Shown here: positions 22,246-31,930 of the stretch, one piece after another
Layout of the letters: each line of letters opens with the position of its first letter
Numbering within the stretch: position 1 is the first letter of the stretch
Origin: Streptomyces sp. 2131.1
GTDB taxonomy: Bacteria; Actinomycetota; Actinomycetes; Streptomycetales; Streptomycetaceae
Direction of reading: 5' to 3'
DNA length: 64,000 bases
Assembly (NCBI RefSeq): GCF_900105515.1
Contig: NZ_FNSY01000001.1
Span: 6,498,001-6,562,000, forward strand
Notes under the pieces: generated by a model
The model's database searches: none
Told to the model about the DNA's origin: nothing
What the model saw: only the letters and a program-made list of their open reading frames with translations
Program-made: the position numbers and the translations under genes

Positions 22246-25200
22246 TCTCCGACGGCACCGGAGCCTTCGGCGAGGCGGCGGCCCCCGGCCGGCAGGCGCC
22301 GGAATCGTCGGCCGGGACGGAAAGGACGCGCTCCCGCCTGGAAACGATGTCTCCGGCGAAACGCGCGCTGCTTGCCAAGCGGCTCGCCGCGCGACGAGGT
22401 GCGGACGGGGACGCCCTCGAGCCGGTGTCGCGGGACGGGCAGCTGCCGCTGTCGTACGCCCAGCGCCGCCTGTGGTTCATGGACCAGGTGAACCCCGGCG
22501 GGGCGATGTTCAACGTCTCGGTGGCGCTGCGTTTCGAGGGTGCGCTGCGGCCGGACGTACTGGAGCGGGCGATCCGCGACGTGTTCCGTCGTCACGAGTC
22601 GCTGCGCACCTTCTTCCCGTCCGTCGGCGAGGGCCCCGTGCAGCGGATCCTTCCGGACCTCGATGTGGACCTCACGCCGGTCGCTCTGCCCGCGACCGCG
22701 GAGAGCAGCGACGAGGACGTCCTGCGGGAGGCGCTGGTCGCCGAGGCGTCGCGGCCGTTCTCCCTGGAGGACGGACCGCTCGCCCGCGCCACCCTCTTCC
22801 GAAGGGGCGCCGAGGACCACGTGCTGCTGTTGGTCGTCCACCACAGCGTCTGTGACGGCTGGTCGATGAGCATCGTCATCGACGAGCTGTTCGAGCTCTA
22901 CGCGGCAGGGGCCAGGGGCGACGACGCTCTTCTGAAGCCGCTTCCGCTCCAGTACGCGGACTACGCCGCCTGGGAAGCCCGGCCGGAGCGCACCGCGCGG
23001 CTGGACGAGGGGCTCGCCTTCTGGCGGAAGTCCCTGGAAGGCGCCGTACCGGTCATCGAGTTGCCGGCCGACAGGCCGCGTCCGGCGGTGCAGAGCTTCC
23101 GTGGCGCTCGCCACCGCTTCTCGCTGCCGGCCGGCATCTGGCAGCGGGTGGAGGAGATCGCGGCGCAGGAGCGTGCGACTCCGTTCATGGTTCTGCTCGC
23201 CGGCTTCGCCGCGTTGCTGTCGCGCTACACCTCGCACTCCGAGGTGACGGCGGTGACTCCCGTGGCCAACCGGCCGCGTGCCGAATGGGAGTCCCTGGTG
23301 GGCTTCTTCGCGAACTCCCTCGCGCTGCGTGTGGACATCTCGGGCGAACCGGACTTCCGTGAACTGGTCGGCCGGGTCCGTGACCTCACCCAGGAGGCCC
23401 TGGCACACGGCGACGTGCCCTTCGACCGAGTCGTCGAGGCGGTCGACCCCGACCGCGACCTCAGCCACACGCCGATCGCCCAGGTACTGTTCGCGCTCGT
23501 CCATGATCCCGCGCTGGACATCACCCTGGACGGGATGAAGGTCAGCGTGGTCGAGCAGCACACCGCGACCGCGAAATACGACCTGAGCCTGGAGGTCTGG
23601 CCCGACGCCCACGGCGTCCTGCACGGCGTCTTCGAGTACGCGACCGACCTGTTCGACGCGGCGACCGTGGAGCGGATCGGCACGCACCTCGGCATTCTTC
23701 TCGACGCGCTCACCGAGGACCCCGCGACCCGGATCGCGGACGCCCCTCTCCTGACCGGGGAGGAGCTGCGGGAGCTGGTCGTCGACGGCAACCGCACCGC
23801 GGACCCGTCCATCGGCAACCGCCCCGCCCATCTGCTCTTCGAGGACCAGGCGGGCCGTACGCCGGGCGCGGTCGCCCTCGTCGCCGGCGAGCGCCGGCTG
23901 ACATTCGGGGAGCTGAACACGCTCGCCGACCGCCTGGCCCACCACCTCCGGAGCCAGGGCGTCGGACCGGAGGAGCGCGTCGCGCTGTACCTCGAGCGCG
24001 GCGTCGACCTGGTGGTCGCGGTCCTGGCGACGTTGAAGGCCGGCGGCGCCTATGTGCCGCTGGACACCGCCGACCCGGCCGACCGCATCGCCTACATGCT
24101 CGCCGACGCGGCCGCGCGGGTGGTCGTCACCGACGCCCGCCGTGCGGCGGAGCTCCCGCAGAGCGGTGCGCGCGTGCTGGTCGCGCAGGAGGCCCTCGGA
24201 TCCCCGGTCCCCGCGGACGCTCCGGGCCACCCCGTCCCGCACGTGGACAACGCCGCCTACGTCATTTACACCTCGGGTTCCACCGGACGCCCCAAGGGCG
24301 TCGTCGTCACCCACCGAGGGCTCGGCAACTACCTGGAGTGGAGCGTGCGCGCCTACCGGGTGGCCGACGGCGGTGGCGCCCCCCTGGTCTCCCCGCTGCG
24401 TTTCGATCTGTCCGTCACCACGCTCTTCTGTCCGCTCCTCGCGGGCCGGCCGGTGGTCCTGGTGGAAGAGGGCCGGGAGCTGGACCGGCTCTCCGGCATG
24501 CTCGGCCGGGACGTCGAGCACGGGCTGATCAAGCTCACCCCCGCCCACCTCGAAGCGCTCGACAAGTCGGTGCCGCCCGTCGAGATCCGGGCGGACGGCT
24601 ACCTGGTCGTGGGTGGGGAGTCCCTGCACGGCCGTACGGTCGAGGCCTGGCGCAAGCGCGCCCCCGGCCTGCGCGTGGTCAACGAGTACGGCCCCACCGA
24701 GACGGTCGTCGGCTGCTGTGTTTACGAGGTGGACGACCGCACCGACCTTTCCGGAACCGTCCCGATCGGCCGGCCCATCGCCAACACCGGGCTCTACGTT
24801 CTCGACACCAACCTGAAGCCCGTCGCCCGCGGCGCGGTCGGTGAACTCTTCATCGGTGGAGCGGGAGTGGCCCGCGGCTACTGGAACCGTCCCGGACTCA
24901 CGGCGGAGCGGTTCGTTCCCGACCCCTTCGCGGCCGAACCCGGCGCCCGCCTGTACCGCACCGGTGACCTCGTCCGGATGCGCCCGGACGGTGAGCTGGA
25001 GTGCCTCGGCAGGGCCGACACCCAGGTGAAGGTACGCGGCTACCGCGTCGAGCTGGAGGAGATCGAGGCCGCCCTGACCCGACTCGCGGCTGTCCGCGAG
25101 GCCGTGGTCCTGCTCCGCGAGGACCGGCCCGGTGAGCACAGGCTCGCCGCCTACGTCACCCCGGCGGGTGACGGTGCCGGCTGCGCGGAGGACGGGCTGC

Positions 25201-28200
25201 GTGCCGAACTCCGCTCCGGCCTTCCCGAGTACATGGTCCCCGACCATTTCGTGGTGCTCGACGAACTGCCGCTCGCCCAGAGCGGCAAGGTGGACCGCCG
25301 TGCGCTGCCCCAGCCCACCAGGGACGCCCCCGTCGTGGTGCCCGACCTGCCGGCGTCGCCGTTGGAGCAGGTCATCGCGGATGTGTGGGCCGACGTCCTC
25401 GGCCTGTCCTCGGTCGGACGGGAGGACAACTTCCAGGCACTGGGCGGGCATTCGCTGCTGACGGTGCAGGCCGCCGCCCGCATCCGCAAGGCGCTCGACA
25501 TGGATCTGCCCCTGTCGCTCTTCCTCGAGGCCCAGTCCCTCGCCGACCTCGCCGTGCGCATCGAGGCCCTCGGCGGTCGTGCGCCGCGCCCCCGCCTGGT
25601 GAGCGCTCCGCGCACCGGCCCGGTGCCGCTGTCGTACGCGCAGGGGCGGCTCTACTTCATGAGCCGCCTCGCCGAAGGCAGCTCCTTCTACAACGTTCCG
25701 ATCGCCCTGCGTTTCGACGGTGCCTTCCGGCCCGACGCCTTCCGGGCCGCGTACGCCGCGCTCTGGGGCCGCCATGAGGGGCTGCGGGTCCGATTCCCCT
25801 CGCCTGACGGGGACCCGGTCCAGGAGTTCCTGCCGGCCGAGGACTTCGCCTTCGAGGAGCACGACCTGACCGGCACGGCGAACGCAGGGGCCCGGCTCGC
25901 CGCGCTCGTCCAGGAGGAGGCCGGCCGGCCGTTCGACCTGGCGCGCGGGCCGTTGCTGCGCGGAGGTCTTCTCCGGCTCGCCCCGGACGCCCACGTGGCC
26001 CTGCTCACGCTGCACCACGCGGTGTCCGACGGCTGGTCCGTCTCGATCCTGCTGGACGAACTCATGGCCCTCTACCGGGCATTCGCCGCCGGTCAGCCGT
26101 CGCCGCTGCCCCCGCTGTCGTACACATACGTGGACTACACGCTCTGGCAGCGTTCCTGGCTGGACGAGGAGACCCTCGACGCACAGCTCGGCTACTGGAA
26201 GCAGCAGCTCGGCGGGGCGCCCATGCTCGATCTGCCCACCGACCGGCCGCGTCCCGCGGTTCAGAGCTACCGGGGCGCCCGGCACGAGGTGGCCTGGTCG
26301 CGCGAACTGCTCGACGCGGTCGCGGAGCTGTCCCGCCGCGAAGGCGTCTCGCTGTTCATGACACTGCTCGCCGGTTTCGACGTTCTCATGGCGCGCGTGA
26401 GCGGCCGAGAGGACGTCACCGTCGGAACGCCCATCGCCAACCGGACGATGACCGAGCTCGAGAGCATCGTCGGCTTCTTCGCCAACACCCTGGCGCTGCG
26501 TGTCGATCTCGCCGGCAACCCGGCCTTCACCGAGGTGCTCGCGCGCGTCAAGGAGACCGCCAACGGTGCGTACGCGCACCAGGACGTTCCCTTCGACATG
26601 GTGGTCGACGCCGTCGCGCCCCAGCGCAGCCTCAGTCATTCGCCGCTGTTCCAGGTGCGGTTCGCGCTCCAGAACATGCCGGGTGACATGCCCGGCGCAG
26701 GTGAGGGGCTCACCCTCACCGAGATCGAGAGCGAGCAGGTCACGGCGCGGTTCGATCTGGTCGTCGACCTGTGGGAGACCGAGGACGGTCTCCAGGGGCA
26801 CGCCGAGTACAGCACCGACCTCTTCGACGCGGACACGATCGCCCGTCTGATGGGACGCTTCGAAACGCTGCTGGGACGCCTCGCCGCCGACCCGGGACAG
26901 CGGATCCTCGACGCGGACGTCCTGCTCCCCGGCGAACACGCCGAGCTGGACGCCCTGGCCGGCAGGGACGCCGTCACCGATCCGGACGACCGCACCTTCC
27001 TGGAGCGCTTCCGGGAGCAGGCGGCGCGTCGCCCCGAGGAGCCCGCCGTCACCTGCGGCACGACCACCCTCTCGTACGGAGAGCTGGGACGCCGCAGCGA
27101 GCACCTCGCCCGGGTGCTGCGCGCTCACGGCGTCGGACCCGAGATGACGGTCGCGGTGCACCTGGAACGCGGGACCGACCTCGTCGTCGCCGTACTGGCG
27201 GTGCTGGAGGCGGGCGGCGCGTACCTGCCACTGGATACGGCCTACCCACCGGACCGCCTGGCCGAGATCGTCGCCGACGCGCGTCCCGGACTCGTCCTGA
27301 CCTCGCGCGCTCTGGAAAACAGGGCGCCGACCGTACCGGGCGGGCCGCTCCTCCTGGAGGACATCGGCAACGCGGCCGTCGGCGAGCTGCCTCCCGCGCA
27401 CACCCTGTCGCCGGAACGCCCCGCGTACATCGTCTACACCTCGGGCACCCAGGGGAAGCCCAAGGGAGCGGTGCTCACCCACACCGGTCTCGACGCCTAC
27501 GTGCGCTCACTGCCCCGTGCCCTGGAGCTGCCCGAGCGCCCGGTGGTCCTGCACACCGCTTCCTTCGCCTTCTCCTCCTCCGTGCGCCAGCTGATGCTGC
27601 CGCTGGCCCACGGTGGCCTGGTGGTCGTCGCCACGCGGGAACAACTCGCCTCACCCGACGACCTCCTGGCCCACGCGGCCCGCAACGGCGTGCAGGTCCT
27701 CGACTTGGTGCCGTCCTACCTGCGGGTCGTCGCACCGGCACTCGCCCGCCAGGACTGGCGGCCCGAGATCGTCCTGACCGCCAGCGAACCCCTGCTGTAC
27801 GACCTGCCGGAGACGATCCGCGCCCAGGTCGGTGACACGCCGCGCATGGTCAACATGTACGGCCAGACCGAGACCACCGGCATCGTCGTCACCGCACCGG
27901 TCGGCCCCGACCGGGTGGGCCGCGGTGTGGTGGTACCGCTCGGGCGCCCGATCGACGGGGTGCGCGTCCATGTCGTCGACGAGGAGCTGCGCCGTGTCCC
28001 GCCGGGGAACCCCGGGGAGATCGTCGTCACCGGCCCCGGCCTCGCCCGCGGCTACCTGGGCGACCCGGCGCTGACCGCCGAGCGGTTCGTTCCCGACCCG
28101 TGCGGTCCGGCGGGCGGCCGCCTCTACCGCACCGGTGACCGCGGGCGGTTCCTGCCCGGCGGAGCGCTGGAGTTCCTCGGACGCGTCGGTGACCAGGCCA

Positions 28201-30341
28201 AGATCCGCGGCCACCGGGTCGAGCCCGGCGAGGTCGCCTCGGAGCTGGCCGCGCTCGACGACGTGCGCGAGTGCGCGGTGTTCTGCGTCGAGGACGGCCC
28301 GGACGAGCGGCGCCTGGTCGGCTACGTCACGCTTCGCACGGGCTCCTGCACCACGGCCGCGGAGCTGCGGGCGGGCCTCGCGGAGAAGCTTCCCGACTAC
28401 ATGATTCCCACGATCGTCACGGTCGGTTCCCTGCCGCGCCTGTCCAACGGCAAGGTCGACCGCGTGACGCTCCTCGCAACGGAGGCGACACCGGTGCAGA
28501 ACCTGTCCACACGCACGGCCGGGGCTTCCCGCCCGGCCACCGACGACTCCGACTACCTCGACCGGGTCGTGGAGCTGGTCTCGATCTGGAAGGAGGTGCT
28601 GCGGCTGCCGAAGGTCGGGACGAACGACGACTTCTTCGAGGTCGGGGGCGACTCGCTGCACGCGATCCGAGTCGTCGACCGGGCGCGCAAGGCGGGTATC
28701 GGGATCACGCCCGCGCAGTTCATCGCGAACCCGACCATTGCCGGCCTCGCCGCCGTCGCCACCGATCCGGATGCGCCCGGCTACCGCCACCGGGAGACCC
28801 TGGCGGAGATCTGGAAGGAGGTGCTGCGACTGCCGGAGATCGGCCATGACGAGGACTTCTTCGAGGTCGGGGGCGACTCGCTGCACGCGATCCGAGTCGT
28901 CGACCGGGCGCGCAAGGCGGGTATCGGGATCACGCCCGCGCAGTTCATCGCGAACCCGACGATCGCCGGCCTCGCCGCCGTCGCCACCGATCCGGATGCG
29001 CCCGGTGAAGGCCCGGCCGAGACCGGCACCGTCCCGCTGGTGCCGTCGAACCTGGCCTTCCAGGAGCGGGACTTCGCCGACAAGCACCTCTACACGCACA
29101 TCTTCATGTTCGAGACGCTCCAAACGCTCGACCCCCGGCTCATGGAGCGCGCGATCGCCGCGGTGGTCTCCCACCACGACTCGCTGCGCATCTCCTTCCC
29201 GAAGGACAGCGGCGCCTACCGGGTGAAGGTCCACGAGCGCTTCGAGCAGCAGCTGTTCACCTTCGTCGACCTCTCCGCACTCGACCCGGCGGCACAGGAC
29301 GTCGCCTTCCGGCGACTGGACGCGACGCTGCACCGCAAGGTGGACTTCGAACACGGGCCGCTCCTGCATTTCGCCCTGGTGCGCTTCGGCGCCGGCCGCC
29401 CCGACCGGTTCGTCGCCATCGTCCACCACCAACTGATGGACAACAGCTCCTGGGGCGTGCTGACCGAGGACCTCCAGGCCGCCTACCTCGCCGTGGCCGA
29501 AGGCGAGGAGCCGCGGCTCGCACCGGTCACCGCGTCCTTCGCCCAGTGGGCGCGTAACCTCGACGCCCTCGCGCACTCCGCCCAACTGGACGAGGACGCC
29601 GCCTACTGGAGCGCCCTCGCCGAGCGGGCCGTCCCGGACTGGCCACTGGACCACCAGGACGGCGTGGACAGCATGGCCTCCGAGGAGTCGGTGTTCGTCG
29701 AACTGAGCGGAGCGGACACGGCCTCGCTGCGCCGGCTGATCCGGCGGGACTACGGGCTGACCCTGAACGACCTGCTGCTCGCCGCTGTGCTGGGGGGCTT
29801 CGCCGAGTGGACGGGTCAGAAATCGGTCCTCGTCGACCTGGTCTCCCGGGGCCGTGAACTCGGGGGCGAGGACCTCGACCTGTCCCGGGCCATCGGCCGG
29901 TTCTCCATGACCTCGCCACGGCTGCTGGACCTGCCGGCCACCCCGGGGGCGCGCGGTCTGCTCGACTCGGTCGCCGCACAGCTGCGGGCCGTGCCCCGCA
30001 GCGGCCTCGGCTTCGGCCTGCTCCGGCACGTCGGCGCCCGGCCGGACGTCGCCCGGGCACTCGCCCCGCTCGGCAAGCCGGACATCCTCGTCAACAACTG
30101 GGGCGAGATGGCGAAGTTCACCGACGAATCCCCGCTGTTCGGCGCCCCCATCGAGGACACCTGGCCCGCGCCGGAACTCCAGCGGATGCACCGGCTCATC
30201 GTCGACGGCCGGGTGTACGACGGCGCGCTCCGCCTCGGCTTCCGTTTCAGCCGCAACCTCAACGACCGCGACAGCATCGCGAAGCTCGCAGCCCTCGTGG
30301 AGGGCGTACTCCGCGAGATGGCAGACGGCGCCGAATCCTGA
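22242..30341 (+). CDS. NRPS-1: C-A-T-C-A-T-T-E-like (2699 aa)
   Basis: Two modules, with approximate residues: C1 68-510 (HHSVCDG near 200), A1 527-1023, T1 1040-1107 (LGGHSL), C2 1127-1550 (HHAVSDG), A2 1583-2077, T2 2107-2177 and T3 2185-2254 (both GGDSL), and an E-like domain 2263-2693. The A1 pocket read by eye (FDLSVTT, IKLTPAH, VVGGE, NEYGPTETVVG) gives DLTKVGEVGK. That is one change from the Asn code and two from Asp, so Asn is favoured. A2 has FSSSVRQ where FDxSV is normal, so the Asp that holds the alpha-amino group is absent; its substrate is not called. The last domain has HHQLMDN for HHxxxDG and resembles an epimerization or interface domain. C1 at the chain start may accept an acyl starter. 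It begins inside the MbtH stop codon. Confidence 0.93.
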   Translation: MISDGTGAFGEAAAPGRQAPESSAGTERTRSRLETMSPAKRALLAKRLAARRGADGDALEPVSRDGQLPLSYAQRRLWFMDQVNPGGAMFNVSVALRFEGALRPDVLERAIRDVFRRHESLRTFFPSVGEGPVQRILPDLDVDLTPVALPATAESSDEDVLREALVAEASRPFSLEDGPLARATLFRRGAEDHVLLLVVHHSVCDGWSMSIVIDELFELYAAGARGDDALLKPLPLQYADYAAWEARPERTARLDEGLAFWRKSLEGAVPVIELPADRPRPAVQSFRGARHRFSLPAGIWQRVEEIAAQERATPFMVLLAGFAALLSRYTSHSEVTAVTPVANRPRAEWESLVGFFANSLALRVDISGEPDFRELVGRVRDLTQEALAHGDVPFDRVVEAVDPDRDLSHTPIAQVLFALVHDPALDITLDGMKVSVVEQHTATAKYDLSLEVWPDAHGVLHGVFEYATDLFDAATVERIGTHLGILLDALTEDPATRIADAPLLTGEELRELVVDGNRTADPSIGNRPAHLLFEDQAGRTPGAVALVAGERRLTFGELNTLADRLAHHLRSQGVGPEERVALYLERGVDLVVAVLATLKAGGAYVPLDTADPADRIAYMLADAAARVVVTDARRAAELPQSGARVLVAQEALGSPVPADAPGHPVPHVDNAAYVIYTSGSTGRPKGVVVTHRGLGNYLEWSVRAYRVADGGGAPLVSPLRFDLSVTTLFCPLLAGRPVVLVEEGRELDRLSGMLGRDVEHGLIKLTPAHLEALDKSVPPVEIRADGYLVVGGESLHGRTVEAWRKRAPGLRVVNEYGPTETVVGCCVYEVDDRTDLSGTVPIGRPIANTGLYVLDTNLKPVARGAVGELFIGGAGVARGYWNRPGLTAERFVPDPFAAEPGARLYRTGDLVRMRPDGELECLGRADTQVKVRGYRVELEEIEAALTRLAAVREAVVLLREDRPGEHRLAAYVTPAGDGAGCAEDGLRAELRSGLPEYMVPDHFVVLDELPLAQSGKVDRRALPQPTRDAPVVVPDLPASPLEQVIADVWADVLGLSSVGREDNFQALGGHSLLTVQAAARIRKALDMDLPLSLFLEAQSLADLAVRIEALGGRAPRPRLVSAPRTGPVPLSYAQGRLYFMSRLAEGSSFYNVPIALRFDGAFRPDAFRAAYAALWGRHEGLRVRFPSPDGDPVQEFLPAEDFAFEEHDLTGTANAGARLAALVQEEAGRPFDLARGPLLRGGLLRLAPDAHVALLTLHHAVSDGWSVSILLDELMALYRAFAAGQPSPLPPLSYTYVDYTLWQRSWLDEETLDAQLGYWKQQLGGAPMLDLPTDRPRPAVQSYRGARHEVAWSRELLDAVAELSRREGVSLFMTLLAGFDVLMARVSGREDVTVGTPIANRTMTELESIVGFFANTLALRVDLAGNPAFTEVLARVKETANGAYAHQDVPFDMVVDAVAPQRSLSHSPLFQVRFALQNMPGDMPGAGEGLTLTEIESEQVTARFDLVVDLWETEDGLQGHAEYSTDLFDADTIARLMGRFETLLGRLAADPGQRILDADVLLPGEHAELDALAGRDAVTDPDDRTFLERFREQAARRPEEPAVTCGTTTLSYGELGRRSEHLARVLRAHGVGPEMTVAVHLERGTDLVVAVLAVLEAGGAYLPLDTAYPPDRLAEIVADARPGLVLTSRALENRAPTVPGGPLLLEDIGNAAVGELPPAHTLSPERPAYIVYTSGTQGKPKGAVLTHTGLDAYVRSLPRALELPERPVVLHTASFAFSSSVRQLMLPLAHGGLVVVATREQLASPDDLLAHAARNGVQVLDLVPSYLRVVAPALARQDWRPEIVLTASEPLLYDLPETIRAQVGDTPRMVNMYGQTETTGIVVTAPVGPDRVGRGVVVPLGRPIDGVRVHVVDEELRRVPPGNPGEIVVTGPGLARGYLGDPALTAERFVPDPCGPAGGRLYRTGDRGRFLPGGALEFLGRVGDQAKIRGHRVEPGEVASELAALDDVRECAVFCVEDGPDERRLVGYVTLRTGSCTTAAELRAGLAEKLPDYMIPTIVTVGSLPRLSNGKVDRVTLLATEATPVQNLSTRTAGASRPATDDSDYLDRVVELVSIWKEVLRLPKVGTNDDFFEVGGDSLHAIRVVDRARKAGIGITPAQFIANPTIAGLAAVATDPDAPGYRHRETLAEIWKEVLRLPEIGHDEDFFEVGGDSLHAIRVVDRARKAGIGITPAQFIANPTIAGLAAVATDPDAPGEGPAETGTVPLVPSNLAFQERDFADKHLYTHIFMFETLQTLDPRLMERAIAAVVSHHDSLRISFPKDSGAYRVKVHERFEQQLFTFVDLSALDPAAQDVAFRRLDATLHRKVDFEHGPLLHFALVRFGAGRPDRFVAIVHHQLMDNSSWGVLTEDLQAAYLAVAEGEEPRLAPVTASFAQWARNLDALAHSAQLDEDAAYWSALAERAVPDWPLDHQDGVDSMASEESVFVELSGADTASLRRLIRRDYGLTLNDLLLAAVLGGFAEWTGQKSVLVDLVSRGRELGGEDLDLSRAIGRFSMTSPRLLDLPATPGARGLLDSVAAQLRAVPRSGLGFGLLRHVGARPDVARALAPLGKPDILVNNWGEMAKFTDESPLFGAPIEDTWPAPELQRMHRLIVDGRVYDGALRLGFRFSRNLNDRDSIAKLAALVEGVLREMADGAES
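28584..29005 (+). repeat. Tandem duplicated carrier-protein segment in NRPS-1
   Basis: 28584-28780 and 28809-29005 are 197-bp direct repeats encoding the two consecutive T domains. From FFEVGGDSLHAIRV through ITPAQFIANPT the DNA is identical, including every third codon position. The differences cluster in the first ~45 bases of the unit, plus one spot near the end. A 28-bp linker separates them. Confidence 0.9.
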
Positions 30342-30371
30342 CCCACGCACTCAGAGAACGGATCACACGAG

Positions 30372-31349
30372 ATGACCAGCAACGTGAAGGAAAACCTCCT
30401 CTTCCCCGACGAGCAGCTCGTGGCCCTCTTCGAGGCCACGGAGCCCGGCCTGTCCCCGGTGGCGTGGGCCGAACGGAACCGCGACCTGGTGGCCGAGCGG
30501 CTCGCCTCGGCCGGCGCCTGTCTGCTGCGCGGCTTCGACGTCCCGGACGAGACCGTCTTCTCCCGGTTCGTGCGCGTCTTCGGCGACGAGCTCAACGAGT
30601 ACACCTACCGCTCGACCCCGCGCACCAAGGTCGGCGACGTCTACACCTCGACGGAGTACCCGGCCACCGAGGTCATCCCGCAGCACAACGAGATGGCGTA
30701 CACCAGCACCTGGCCCGAGCGGCTCTGGTTCTACTCCGCGATCGCGGCCGCCTCCGGCGGCGAGACCCCGCTGGCCGACAGCCACGCGGTCTACGAGCGC
30801 ATCCCCGCCGATGTCCGCGAGCGGTTCGAACGGCACGGCGTGCGCTACGTCCGCAACTACCGCGCCGGCCTCGGCATCTCCTGGCAGGAAACCTTCCCCG
30901 GCATGAGCCGGGAGGAGGTGGAGCGCTTCTGCGCCGAGCGCGACATCGTCGTCGAATGGCTGGAGGGCGGTGAGTCGCTGCGGACCACCGAGACGTGCCA
31001 GGCGGTCACCGTCCACCCGGTGACCGGCCGGACGCTGTGGATGAACCAGGCCCACCTCTTCCACGTGTCCAACCTCAACGAGGCGACCAGGCTCGCGCTG
31101 TTGGAGCTGATGAAGGAGGAGGACCTCCCGAGGAACGCGTACTACGGCGACGGCAGCCCCATTCCCGACGCCGATCTGGCCGCGGTGCGCAAGGCCTACG
31201 AGGCGGGGACCGTCGCCTTCCCCTGGCAGCCCGGGGACCTCCTGGTCATCGACAACCTCACGCTCTCGCACGGACGCAACCGGTTCGAGGGGCCTCGCAA
31301 GGTGCTCGTCGCCATGACCGGCTCGCTGTCCAGCCGACAGGAAGCGTGA
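30372..31349 (+). CDS. SyrP/TauD-type Fe(II)/2-oxoglutarate dioxygenase
   Basis: 325 residues from the ATG at 30372. The facial triad is visible as His-x-Glu in VIPQHNEMAY (near residue 105) and the distal His in NLTLSHGRNRFEGPRKVLVA (near 299), with a following Arg for 2-oxoglutarate. ACLLRGFDVPDE and ETPLADSHAVYE are typical of the TauD/clavaminate synthase-like group. SyrP-type members beta-hydroxylate Asp or related residues while bound to an NRPS carrier domain. NRPS-1 just upstream has an Asn/Asp-type A domain, tandem T domains and an E/interface-like end, so hydroxylation of a tethered Asn/Asp is the best guess. Confidence 0.85.
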   Translation: MTSNVKENLLFPDEQLVALFEATEPGLSPVAWAERNRDLVAERLASAGACLLRGFDVPDETVFSRFVRVFGDELNEYTYRSTPRTKVGDVYTSTEYPATEVIPQHNEMAYTSTWPERLWFYSAIAAASGGETPLADSHAVYERIPADVRERFERHGVRYVRNYRAGLGISWQETFPGMSREEVERFCAERDIVVEWLEGGESLRTTETCQAVTVHPVTGRTLWMNQAHLFHVSNLNEATRLALLELMKEEDLPRNAYYGDGSPIPDADLAAVRKAYEAGTVAFPWQPGDLLVIDNLTLSHGRNRFEGPRKVLVAMTGSLSSRQEA

Positions 31350-31358
31350 CGGCCGGTC

Positions 31359-31919
31359 ATGAACACCACCGCATCCTTCGAGGACAGGGTCGCGTTTCTC
31401 CAGCAGCACGGAACCGACGCGCTCGCGCACTCCAGCGCGGACCTTCTCGCGCACCTGAAGGGCGTCCACGATCTGCTGGAGGCGTGGGGTTCCCGCCCAC
31501 AGCTGTGCGACGCCGGGCTGTTCCACTCCGTCTACGGCACCGAGATCTTCCCGACCGGGGCCGTCCCGCTCGAACTGCGCCCTGTCGTGCGCGATCTGAT
31601 CGGGGAAGAGGCCGAGACCCTCGTCCACCTCTTCGGCACCGTCTCCCGGGCCGGCATCTTCGACGCCGCATTCGAAGGCGCTCCCTTCCTCCTGGAGACC
31701 CGTACGGGAGGGCAGGTCGGCACAACCGACCAGCAGTACTCCGACCTCGCCGTGCTCACCGTGGCCAACTGGCTCGAACAGCGGCCGCGCTTCCCGGAAT
31801 CCAGTCGGATGAGCCGGGCGCGCGAGTTCGACGCAATGCGTCGCTTCCTGCCCACCACCCCGCGGCAAGCGTTGGAAGAGGCCTACGGCTTCGACCCGCT
31901 GTCCCCGCCGATTATCTGA
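31359..31919 (+). CDS. DUF6817-like (HD-like) protein
   Basis: 186 residues from the ATG at 31359, 9 bp after the dioxygenase. The block ADLLAHLKGVHDLLEAWGSR, then LCDAGLFHSVYGTEIFPTGA, has the spaced His residues of the DUF6817 family, which looks like a compact HD-type metal site. VLTVANWLEQRP is also family-like. The biochemical role is not established to my knowledge. Members occur beside biosynthetic and oxygenase genes. Here it sits between the hydroxylase and the ABC exporter in the same operon, so it may act on a carrier-bound or released intermediate. Confidence 0.65.
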   Translation: MNTTASFEDRVAFLQQHGTDALAHSSADLLAHLKGVHDLLEAWGSRPQLCDAGLFHSVYGTEIFPTGAVPLELRPVVRDLIGEEAETLVHLFGTVSRAGIFDAAFEGAPFLLETRTGGQVGTTDQQYSDLAVLTVANWLEQRPRFPESSRMSRAREFDAMRRFLPTTPRQALEEAYGFDPLSPPII

Positions 31920-31930
31920 AACGAGACGAC

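Noticed and set aside
22149..27482. A 1777-codon open frame on the minus strand
   Set aside because: It is antisense to NRPS-1, is low-complexity in Arg/Gly/Val/Glu with no family motif, and arises from GC-rich third positions of the real gene.
30995..31930. Upstream extension of the ABC exporter frame to 30995
   Set aside because: That part overlaps the dioxygenase and DUF6817-like genes, which have clear motifs; the exporter starts at the GTG at 31931.
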